Below, one piece after another: positions 1-5,529 of a DNA stretch of 5,529 nucleotides (position 1 is the stretch's first letter; every line of letters begins with the position of its first letter). The stretch is from the NCBI GenBank assembly GCA_025362765.1, contig JANYFI010000315.1, forward strand, positions 1 through 5,529. Direction: 5' to 3'. The translations under genes and the position numbers were made by a program. The DNA comes from Ferruginibacter sp. Lineage in GTDB: Bacteria; Bacteroidota; Bacteroidia; Chitinophagales; Chitinophagaceae. The notes below the pieces were generated by a model. It saw only the letters and a list, made by a program, of their open reading frames with translations. It did not search any database and was not told the origin of the DNA.

Positions 1-860
1 CAAAACTTGGTATCCCAAAGGCCCTGGTTACTCAAATTGATAACAATGGTTACTCCGTTGCAACAAATTTATTGCTGCTTCATTCCATGAATTTGCACAA
101 TTGGTTTTCCTGGGATCATGCCTCCTGGTCTATAAGTACAGAGTGGTGGGCTTACATGATATTTCCCTTTTTAGTTGCGCCATTTCAAAAACTAAATAGG
201 CACTCCAAAGCAATGGTGGCAGTCGCTTGTTTTGCCGGTTACTTGTGCATTACTTTTTTTATTGTGCCACTGGTTACTGTTCCAAAAGAAATTCCATTTG
301 TAAAAATTGATCCTTCACAATTGAGCATAAACGTGGCCTATCAATATGGCTATTTGCGGTGTTTATGCGGCTTTATTTTAGGCATGGTTGTATATGAAGG
401 TTATAAGGCAGATTGGTTAAAAAATATTTTATCCAATGGCTATATTTTAGCGGCTCTTTTTTTAGCTGTGTTTGTTTGTATGCACTTTACTTTGCCCGAC
501 TTTATAACAATTTTATTTTTACCATTTATACTATTATGTGGCGCTTACGGCAGTCCCAATACAGACAAATTATTTAAAATAACCGCTTTGCAAAAGATGG
601 GGGATTGGTCATTTTCGATTTACCTCACACACCAGCCTCTTTTATTTACTATTGGTGCGGTATTGGCATATCTTAATCCAATGGACCCAGCTAAAGCGCC
701 AATGGGCCCTCCGCCAAAGCCACCGCTTTTTATCGCATGGTTAATATGTTTGGCATTCATTGGATTGGTATTGCTTGTGTCCTATTTCACCTATCGTTTT
801 GTTGAAGTGCCTGCAAGAAACTGGATTAATCAAAAAGCAAAACGAAAATTAATCTATTAA
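1..860 (+). CDS. Membrane acyltransferase, acyltransferase-3 (OafA/YrhL-like) family, 5' end missing
   Basis: This frame is open from the window edge (first full codon at 3) to TAA at 858-860, giving about 285 residues; the family usually has 350-400, so roughly the first quarter is upstream. Members move acyl groups, often acetyl, onto sugars, lipids or surface polysaccharides at the inner membrane. Family signatures are WSISTEWWAYMIFPF (coded from about 126), the late helix motif MGDWSFSIYLTHQP (its His at 630-632), and the closing RFVEVPARNWI just before the basic tail. About seven hydrophobic segments alternate with short loops. The N-terminal part that normally carries the catalytic His/Arg region is outside the window, so activity cannot be judged. 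The TTG at 72 and the ATG at 87 lie inside the conserved family region and are not the start. A proline-rich loop (about 675-728) precedes the last helix. The acceptor is unknown. The next intact gene starts 535 bases away, so no operon is indicated. Confidence 0.88.
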   Translation, partial: KLGIPKALVTQIDNNGYSVATNLLLLHSMNLHNWFSWDHASWSISTEWWAYMIFPFLVAPFQKLNRHSKAMVAVACFAGYLCITFFIVPLVTVPKEIPFVKIDPSQLSINVAYQYGYLRCLCGFILGMVVYEGYKADWLKNILSNGYILAALFLAVFVCMHFTLPDFITILFLPFILLCGAYGSPNTDKLFKITALQKMGDWSFSIYLTHQPLLFTIGAVLAYLNPMDPAKAPMGPPPKPPLFIAWLICLAFIGLVLLVSYFTYRFVEVPARNWINQKAKRKLIY

Positions 861-1395
861 GAATTGCAACACAGCTATTTTTTTTAGAAGGGGTGGTACA
901 AGGTTGGTCAGGTTTTTTTAATATAGATTTTGCGAATTATTTAGAAGAGCTTTAGCGATTGGGTGCAGACCTGCACAATGAAAGTGCCAACCGATTTGCA
1001 TCCCAAAGTTTGACCCGGTTTAAAGTATTCGATGCCTGGTACAAACAGGAAGTTTTTTATGAAAAAATGCGGCACATCTGGCGAAGCGTGGCGGTACCGG
1101 GCAATGATTAAAAATAAGGAAAACCATCCAGTCGAAAATACCTGAATGTTTACCAACGACAGACATCCGGAAAGCTGGCGTTGCCTGAAAACAAGAAAAA
1201 GAATGAAACGTACCTCGGGCTACTCAGTAAACCAGCTACTCACTCAATGTATATGACCTGCCACCAGCTGGGCATATATAAATTTGGCGGTCTATTTTAT
1301 ATTAGCATGGCAAATTGAAAACAAAATACACTTCATCAAATAAGGAATTAAAAAATTAATATTTTATCAGTCACCTAAACTTTAAAAAAATAACC
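861..1395. other. Gene-poor interval between acyltransferase and cytochrome c
   Basis: These 535 bases contain no intact gene that I can support. The part from about 881 to 1318 has coding-like composition and one frame with few stops (see the separate pseudogene entry). The last stretch, 1319-1395, is extremely A/T-rich and is the probable leader of the cytochrome gene. I found no convincing rho-independent terminator after the acyltransferase stop: the T run at 878-885 is not preceded by a stem. The octamer TAAATTTG at 1279-1286 fits the Bacteroidota -7 consensus TAnnTTTG, but no TTG-type -33 element lies at the expected distance, so I do not call it a promoter. Confidence 0.6.
881..1318 (+). 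pseudogene. Possible decayed coding sequence, family not recognised
   Basis: One reading frame runs from about 881 to TGA at 1316-1318 and is interrupted only by TAG at 953-955, TAA at 1109-1111 and TAA at 1115-1117. Between the stops it reads like ordinary soluble protein: 51 codons (956-1108, including the stretch FDAWYKQEVFYEKMRHIW) and 66 codons (1118-1315, including RKYLNVYQRQTSGKLALP). The other two + frames carry more stops. The segment is less A/T-rich than the non-coding DNA next to it. There is no obvious start codon and no family I can name; a relic of a transposase or other accessory gene is one option, but nothing proves it. A 71-codon frame is also open on the opposite strand (941-1156), which weakens the case and leaves open that this is a non-coding dispersed repeat. 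Confidence 0.3.
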
Positions 1396-2268
1396 ATGCT
1401 AAAAAAAATATTGAAATGGACAGGAATTTTAATTGGAAGCCTGTTGGTATTATTGCTGATATTTTATGGAGTAGTATATTTTAAAACCGAGGCAAGGGCC
1501 AATAAAATTTACCAGGTGAAGGTACAACAGCAAACAATTCCTTCAGACTCGGCCTCGCTGGCTTTAGGCGATCATATAGCAGGTGTGAGGGGTTGTAAAG
1601 ATTGCCATGCAAATGGCGGGATTGCTTTTTTGAATGAAAGTAATCCGATCGGGTTGTTGTATGCAGCTAACCTTACAAGTGGAAAGGGCGGCATCAATTA
1701 TACCGATCAGGATTATATCAGGGCATTGCGCCACGGCGTAGGTAAAGATGGAAAATCATTGTGGTTTATGCCGGTACAACATACCACCGCAGCCATGGGC
1801 AACAAAGACCTTGGCGCCTTGATTTGCTGGTTAAAAAAAATGGAACCGGTTAATGTTGTGCATCCTCAAAAGGAAATGAAACTATTGGGTAGAATATTGA
1901 CCTTTTTAGATAAATTCCCCATGTTCCCAGCTGAATTGATCAACCACAATGCCAGCTATCCGGAAGAAGTAACACCGGCAGTAACTGCGGCCTATGGCAA
2001 TTACCTGGCGATAAGTTGCCAGGGTTGTCATGGAGAAAATTTAAAGGGCGGGCCATCAAATGCACCGGGTGAGCCACCAATACCAAACCTAACTGCCACT
2101 GCCCACCTCGGCAAATGGAGCAGCGACCAGTTTGTTACGACTATAAAAACAGGGAAAACTCCTGAAGGAAGATTACTCTCCGATTATATGCCGTGGAAAA
2201 CAATGGGCAAAGCAATGAATGAGGATGAACTAAAAGCCATCTATCTATACCTGCATCAATTGAAATAA
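1396..2268 (+). CDS. Membrane-anchored dihaem c-type cytochrome
   Basis: This 290-residue protein is a predicted electron carrier on the periplasmic side of the inner membrane. Residues 1-30 form a basic start followed by one long hydrophobic helix without a clear cleavage site or lipobox, so it is probably an uncleaved anchor. Two haem-binding motifs are visible: CKDCH (Cys67, Cys70, His71) and CQGCH (Cys208, Cys211, His212), each beginning a class-I-like cytochrome domain. Likely distal methionine ligands are Met125 (WFMPV) and Met265 (DYMPW). The first domain's RALRHGVGKDGKSLWFMP and following DLGALICWLK resemble the cytochrome subunits of membrane alcohol and gluconate dehydrogenases, which pass electrons from a periplasmic oxidoreductase to the respiratory chain. 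No such dehydrogenase lies next to it here, so the partner is unknown. The ATG at 1396 is chosen because it directly precedes the Lys-rich membrane signal; the leader is A-rich with no Shine-Dalgarno. It appears to be a single-gene unit with about 500 bases of gene-free DNA on each side. Confidence 0.9.
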   Translation: MLKKILKWTGILIGSLLVLLLIFYGVVYFKTEARANKIYQVKVQQQTIPSDSASLALGDHIAGVRGCKDCHANGGIAFLNESNPIGLLYAANLTSGKGGINYTDQDYIRALRHGVGKDGKSLWFMPVQHTTAAMGNKDLGALICWLKKMEPVNVVHPQKEMKLLGRILTFLDKFPMFPAELINHNASYPEEVTPAVTAAYGNYLAISCQGCHGENLKGGPSNAPGEPPIPNLTATAHLGKWSSDQFVTTIKTGKTPEGRLLSDYMPWKTMGKAMNEDELKAIYLYLHQLK

Positions 2269-2449
2269 TGCCGCTTTTGTTCATCTCTGCTTGCTGATTT
2301 ATTCTTATTAAGATAGTCAGTTGGCTGTGATGATTAGAATATGCTGAAAAAAAATTAACCACAGGCAACTGGATAATACATTGGTAGAAAGAATGGAAAT
2401 AAAAGGAACATTGAAAAGAGGTCAGTTTCTGTGGGGTAAATAACAACAT

Positions 2450-2463
2450 GTGAAAATAATATT
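2450..2463 (+). repeat. Direct repeat GTGAAAATAATATT, copy 1
   Basis: This 14-base sequence recurs exactly at 2688-2701, and its first 10 bases recur at 2745-2754. All copies have the same orientation and lie in the gene-free interval before the lipoprotein gene. The sequence is A/T-rich, which raises the chance of coincidence, but an exact 14-base match within 250 bases is still uncommon. Confidence 0.5.
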
Positions 2464-2552
2464 TGTCTTTACAAAATACAAAAAACGGAATCAGTATAAA
2501 AAAACTAACTGTCTTTTAGCTGTTCTTTTGGCCTTTATAACAGGGCAATTTT

Positions 2553-2571
2553 TACGGGGCTTGCCACCGTA
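2553..2571 (+). terminator. Weak hairpin, possible terminator for the cytochrome transcript
   Basis: TACGG (2553-2557) pairs with CCGTA (2567-2571), and an inner GG (2558-2559) pairs with CC (2564-2565) around a CTTG loop, leaving A2566 bulged. A run of five T follows at 2577-2581, but five bases separate it from the stem, which is poor for a rho-independent terminator, and the site is about 285 bases past the cytochrome stop. It is recorded as the best candidate in the interval, not as a secure call. Confidence 0.18.
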
Positions 2572-2595
2572 CAGCATTTTTATGGCCTTATGGTG

Positions 2596-2606
2596 TTGAG
2601 TTGTTT
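2596..2606 (+). repeat. Direct repeat TTGAGTTGTTT, copy 1
   Basis: These 11 bases recur exactly at 2650-2660 in the same orientation, 54 bases downstream. The bases around the two copies do not align further, so this is a short shared word and not a clear duplication. Confidence 0.35.
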
Positions 2607-2649
2607 TGGCAAGTTAATAACCGGGCGAATATTAATCAGGTATAAAAAA

Positions 2650-2660
2650 TTGAGTTGTTT
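2650..2660 (+). repeat. Direct repeat TTGAGTTGTTT, copy 2
   Basis: Exact second copy of the 11-base word at 2596-2606. It lies 28 bases before the second copy of the 14-base GTGAAAATAATATT repeat. Confidence 0.35.
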
Positions 2661-2687
2661 CGAAGCGTGCGATTTCAGCACTGGCCC

Positions 2688-2701
2688 GTGAAAATAATAT
2701 T
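2688..2701 (+). repeat. Direct repeat GTGAAAATAATATT, copy 2
   Basis: Exact second copy of the 14-base element at 2450-2463. The next, partial copy begins 57 bases further on, just before the lipoprotein start codon. Confidence 0.5.
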
Positions 2702-2744
2702 GCGTCAAGCCTTTTGTAAAAAGACCAGGGGTTAGCAGGGACCA

Positions 2745-2754
2745 GTGAAAATAA
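2745..2754 (+). repeat. Partial third copy, GTGAAAATAA
   Basis: The first ten bases of the 14-base repeat recur here, 16 bases before the lipoprotein ATG. The copy therefore falls in the probable untranslated leader, where A-rich sequence commonly replaces a Shine-Dalgarno in Bacteroidota, so the match may partly reflect that composition. Confidence 0.35.
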
Positions 2755-2769
2755 ATAAATATTTAATTT

Positions 2770-4716
2770 ATGGTTATCAAAAAAAATTGGTTGCTCTTAT
2801 CAACCTTCATTTGTTGTAGTGTATTTATCGGTTGTAAAAAATACCCTTCAGAAATTGCCGTGTTAAAAACAGGTATCGTATCTGACATTGCAATCACCAC
2901 TGCAACGGTTACAGGCGAAGTGGTAAGTGTTGGTGCTGCCAGTATTAACCAATACGGCCATTGCTGGAGTAGTGTAAACGATGTGCCTGATGTAATAATA
3001 AACCAGGGTAAATCAAGTTTGGGCGCAGGAGCCGTTGGCAGCTTCACAAGTAACTTAACTACCCTTTACCCAAATACACTGTATTACGTAAGGGCCTATG
3101 CAATCCTTGGCGCTGATACCATTTACGGCAATACAGATATCAAGTCGTTTAATACAAAAAGCGCTGTGATACTTTTACCCCCAAATGTGGCTACTGCAGC
3201 AAGTACCAGTATTACAACTACTTCTTTTGCTATTGGTGGAAACATCGTAAACATAGGTGGTTCAGCCGTTACAGCCTATGGTCATTGTATCAGTACTACC
3301 AACAAAACTCCTACCATAGCAGATACAAAAACAAATTTGGGAGGTACAGCTACTGCATTAAATTATAGCAGCGATTTTAGAAATTTAGCAATTGGCGCCA
3401 TCTATTATGTAAGGGCTTATGCCACCAATGCCCAAGGCACTAACTATGGTATTACAGTAAATGTACAAACACAGATAGCCCAGGTTTCGCCTTCCGTATT
3501 TTCTGGCCCGGACTCTGCAATAAATTCAATCTCTACAATACAAAAAGGCAGTATCACCGCAATAGGGAGTGGTAATGTATCCGCTTATGGACATGTATAT
3601 AGTGCCACCAATGCTGTGCCTGACATTTCGGATTTAAAGACAAATCTCGGTACAGCTACCGCTCCCACTGATTTTTTATCTAATATCACCGGGCTTCAAT
3701 CGCTTACCAAATATTATGTAAGGGCTTATGCTACCAATGCCGCTGGAACTGGCTATGGTTATCCAAGGCCCGTTATTACAGATCTATTAAACCAGGCTAC
3801 CGCCCTTACTGAACCTGCCAGTAGTTTTGGAAATAGAAAAGGCTTAGCGGCAGCTGCTGTAGGTACGGATTTATATGTAGGTATTGGAGTAGATAACACA
3901 AGTGACAACACAGTAAATACCTGGTATAAATACAATACCCTTACCGCCCAATGGAGTAGTGCCGCCAGTATACCAGGCTATGGTTTAGGCTTTGCCAATT
4001 GTGTAGCAATCAACGGAAAAATATATATAACTGGTGGCGCCAGTATTATTAACGGAACAGCCTTTACTAATACTACGACTTTTGTTTACGACCCGGTCGC
4101 AAATGGGTGGACCAACAATGGCACCAACCCGCTTTCAGAAAGGTATGGAGGTGCGGCATTTGTCTTAGACAATATTGCTTATTATACCTGCGGCGCGAAT
4201 GTTAGCAGCGGGGCATTATTACAAACCACCTCAGCATTTAACCCTGCTACAAATACATGGAGTAGCAAAGCAAATTTTCCGGGTGGTGTAAGAGTAGGTG
4301 CCTGTAGTTTTGATATTCAAAGCTATGGATATGTTGGCCTGGGAAATACTTCCACTACCTATTACACAGACTTGTACCAATATTATCCAACCCAGGATGC
4401 ATGGGTTCAAAGAGCAAGTTTACCTGGAAGTATTCCTTCCCGTAGTGGCAGCGCAAGTTTTTCTTTAATTGATAACAAAGGGTACGTATGCTTTGGCTAT
4501 TCTGCTACAGCCGATTTTAATAATATTATAAGATATATACCAGCATCCAATAGCTGGGAAGCCTTACCAACAGTAAGTTACAACAACTATAAAGCCGCCT
4601 TTGGCATGGGTGTTGGATTTGGCAATTTTGCTATAATGGGCAGGGGTATTTTAGGTAGTACCGGCGGCTCCACAGGTGGTGGCTTTAATCCAAACCAATT
4701 TATAAAATTTAATTAA
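2770..4716 (+). CDS. Lipoprotein with three Fn3-like repeats and a C-terminal kelch-type beta-propeller
   Basis: This 648-residue protein is predicted to be lipidated and exported to the cell envelope. Residues 1-21 form a signal peptide (KK, hydrophobic core) ending in the lipobox FIGC, with Cys22 as the lipidation site. Residues 23-28 (KKYPSE) do not match the acidic surface-export signals described in some Bacteroidota, so surface exposure is uncertain. Three Ig-fold, fibronectin-III-like repeats follow at about 28-129, 138-235 and 239-337, each with YGH near its middle and YYVRAYA near its end. The rest, about 355-648, is a propeller: five blades with a Trp near the end of each (395, 447, 497, 545, 596; spacing 48-52) in kelch-like settings such as NPATNTWSS and DPVANGWTN. 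A last, Gly-rich blade from about 604 lacks that Trp. Such proteins bind ligands or carbohydrates, but the target here is unknown and no catalytic motif is visible. The ATG at 2770 is chosen because it starts the signal peptide; there is no Shine-Dalgarno. The next gene follows after 24 bases. Confidence 0.85.
   Translation: MVIKKNWLLLSTFICCSVFIGCKKYPSEIAVLKTGIVSDIAITTATVTGEVVSVGAASINQYGHCWSSVNDVPDVIINQGKSSLGAGAVGSFTSNLTTLYPNTLYYVRAYAILGADTIYGNTDIKSFNTKSAVILLPPNVATAASTSITTTSFAIGGNIVNIGGSAVTAYGHCISTTNKTPTIADTKTNLGGTATALNYSSDFRNLAIGAIYYVRAYATNAQGTNYGITVNVQTQIAQVSPSVFSGPDSAINSISTIQKGSITAIGSGNVSAYGHVYSATNAVPDISDLKTNLGTATAPTDFLSNITGLQSLTKYYVRAYATNAAGTGYGYPRPVITDLLNQATALTEPASSFGNRKGLAAAAVGTDLYVGIGVDNTSDNTVNTWYKYNTLTAQWSSAASIPGYGLGFANCVAINGKIYITGGASIINGTAFTNTTTFVYDPVANGWTNNGTNPLSERYGGAAFVLDNIAYYTCGANVSSGALLQTTSAFNPATNTWSSKANFPGGVRVGACSFDIQSYGYVGLGNTSTTYYTDLYQYYPTQDAWVQRASLPGSIPSRSGSASFSLIDNKGYVCFGYSATADFNNIIRYIPASNSWEALPTVSYNNYKAAFGMGVGFGNFAIMGRGILGSTGGSTGGGFNPNQFIKFN
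2851..3156 (+). repeat. Fn3-like repeat 1 (coding)
   Basis: Codes for residues about 28-129 of the lipoprotein. It carries the shared landmarks QYGHCWSS, a Leu-Gly turn and LYYVRAYA, but it is the most diverged of the three: ILGADTIYG replaces the TNAxGTxYG ending of the other two. Confidence 0.75.
3181..3474 (+). repeat. Fn3-like repeat 2 (coding)
   Basis: Codes for residues about 138-235. Landmarks are AYGHCIST, TKTNLGGTAT and YYVRAYATNAQGTNYG. Its end is almost identical in DNA to the end of repeat 3. Confidence 0.78.
3484..3780 (+). repeat. Fn3-like repeat 3 (coding)
   Basis: Codes for residues about 239-337. Landmarks are AYGHVYSA, LKTNLGTATA and YYVRAYATNAAGTGYG. The Cys found after YGH in repeats 1 and 2 is Val here. 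The propeller begins shortly after this repeat. Confidence 0.78.
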
Positions 4717-4740
4717 AAAATAATTTTACAATCGTTTAAT

Positions 4741-5529
4741 ATGAAATATTCATTTAAATTTTTATTAATCATCGCAATATTATTTTTCAATGAAAAAGCG
4801 TTGCAGGCACAGGATTTTACCGATCTTAAAAATGAAAAGGCAGTTACTTTATCAGGCTCACTGCAAATAAGAAATGTAAACATTAACAGCAGCCGTTACC
4901 AAATTCCTAAAATTAATACCGCTGCTAAAAACGTGCTGTTATTGGGAGGCGACCTCAATGTAAATATTTACGGCATTGATGTTCCACTTAGCTTTATTTT
5001 TAGCAATGGCGAGAAAAGTTTCAACCAGCCTTTCAACCAGTATGGGGCAAGCCCAAAGTATAAATGGCTTACCATACACGCAGGATATAGAAACTTAAAT
5101 TACAACCAATTTACACTGGCAGGATATACTATGTTAGGTGGTGGTTTTGATGCAACCCCCGGCAAATGGCGCATTGGAGCTATGTATGGCAGGTTGGCAA
5201 AGGCTACTACTATTGATACCATCTCTGGTACACTACAACCATTTTCATTTACAAGAAAAGGACTGGCTGCAAAAATTGGTTATGGCAGCGATAATAATTT
5301 TTTTGAAATAAGTGCTATCAAGGCAAATGATGATGCAAACAGTGTTGACTTTAATATTGATACGGTAAACAAAAGATACAACAACAATATTACGCCAGCA
5401 GAAAACCTGGCGACAGGGTTTAAATCTAAAATTACAATTGTAAAAAAATTATTTGTAGAAACAGAGCTGGGATTAAGTATTTATACCAGGGATGTAAATA
5501 ATAAAACAGACCTGGGTATGATCAACAGC
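4741..5529 (+). CDS. Secreted, probable outer-membrane beta-barrel protein, 3' end missing
   Basis: The frame is open from ATG at 4741 to the window edge, 263 codons, without a stop. Residues 1-23 form a clear Sec signal peptide (MKYSFKF, hydrophobic core, then LQA before Gln24), pointing to cleavage by signal peptidase I; there is no lipobox. The mature part is rich in alternating polar and aromatic stretches with Gly and Asn turns, for example SGSLQIRNVNI (38-48), LTIHAGYRNLNYNQFTLAGY (110-129) and KWRIGAMYG (142-150), which is the look of transmembrane beta strands. I do not recognise a named family, and the C-terminal strand that would confirm a barrel is outside the window; a secreted soluble beta protein is the alternative. 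It starts 24 bases after the lipoprotein gene on the same strand, with no terminator between, so the two are probably one operon. The start has no Shine-Dalgarno, only an A/T-rich leader. Confidence 0.75.
   Translation, partial: MKYSFKFLLIIAILFFNEKALQAQDFTDLKNEKAVTLSGSLQIRNVNINSSRYQIPKINTAAKNVLLLGGDLNVNIYGIDVPLSFIFSNGEKSFNQPFNQYGASPKYKWLTIHAGYRNLNYNQFTLAGYTMLGGGFDATPGKWRIGAMYGRLAKATTIDTISGTLQPFSFTRKGLAAKIGYGSDNNFFEISAIKANDDANSVDFNIDTVNKRYNNNITPAENLATGFKSKITIVKKLFVETELGLSIYTRDVNNKTDLGMINS

Larger units (their letters stand above)
2269..2769. other. Gene-free interval upstream of the lipoprotein operon
   Basis: These 501 bases have stops in every frame at short intervals and no protein-like reading that I trust. 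They contain short direct repeats (GTGAAAATAATATT at two places plus a partial third copy, and TTGAGTTGTTT at two places) and a weak hairpin around 2553-2571. The transcription start of the downstream lipoprotein gene is expected here, but I could not find a clean pair of Bacteroidota -33 (TTG) and -7 (TAnnTTTG) boxes; AATATTTG at 2458-2465 is one base off the -7 consensus but lies about 305 bases from the start codon. Confidence 0.6.

Noticed and set aside
72..74. TTG at 72 as the start of the acyltransferase
   Set aside because: The same frame is open upstream to the window edge and the residues before it fit the family, so the true start is outside the window.
878..885. T run after the acyltransferase stop as a rho-independent terminator
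   Set aside because: No inverted repeat precedes it.
941..1156. Open frame of 71 codons on the minus strand
   Set aside because: It has no recognisable family or leader and lies opposite the possible gene relic, whose + frame reads at least as well. I treat it as a shadow, though it does lower confidence in the relic.
1279..1286. TAAATTTG as a Bacteroidota -7 promoter box for the cytochrome gene
   Set aside because: The octamer fits TAnnTTTG, but no -33 TTG-type element is found about 20 bases upstream, and such octamers are frequent in A/T-rich DNA.
2141..2449. Open frame of 102 codons on the minus strand
   Set aside because: It overlaps the conserved end of the cytochrome gene, and its translation is low-complexity and unlike a folded protein.
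2570..2769. Protein-like fragments in the interval before the lipoprotein
   Set aside because: Each frame is broken by stops within a few tens of codons and no two fragments form a continuous reading, so no gene or relic is called.
2763..3047. Open frame of 94 codons on the minus strand
   Set aside because: It lies opposite the signal peptide and first repeat of the lipoprotein, which are clearly coding on the + strand.

Overview
The window looks like Bacteroidota DNA, plausibly a Chitinophagaceae-type genome. It is AT-rich, and none of the three visible start codons has a Shine-Dalgarno sequence; each is preceded by an A/T-rich leader instead. It also encodes a lipoprotein with tandem fibronectin-III-like repeats of the 'YYVRAYATN..GT.YG' kind that are common in that phylum. 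The lineage is inferred from style, not from a marker gene. All recognisable genes are on the + strand.

Layout. (1) Positions 1-860 hold the C-terminal three quarters or so of a multi-pass membrane acyltransferase of the acyltransferase-3 (OafA/YrhL-like) family; its start lies upstream of the window. (2) Positions 861-1395 hold no intact gene. One + frame from about 881 to 1318 reads like protein but is broken by three stops, so it may be a decayed gene. (3) Positions 1396-2268 encode a membrane-anchored dihaem c-type cytochrome with two CxxCH motifs. (4) Positions 2269-2769 hold no gene, but carry short direct repeats (a 14-base element with a third partial copy, and an 11-base element) and one weak hairpin. 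(5) Positions 2770-4716 encode a 648-residue lipoprotein: a lipobox, three Fn3-like repeats and a C-terminal kelch-type beta-propeller. (6) From 4741 to the window end is the start of a secreted, beta-strand-rich protein, probably an outer-membrane barrel, only 24 bases downstream and so probably co-transcribed with the lipoprotein.

Functionally there seem to be three separate units: an envelope glycan or lipid acyltransferase, an apparently stand-alone electron-transfer cytochrome, and a two-gene cell-surface module (propeller lipoprotein plus putative outer-membrane protein). The last is the part whose role is least defined. I saw no RNA gene, CRISPR array, intact mobile element or known defence system.
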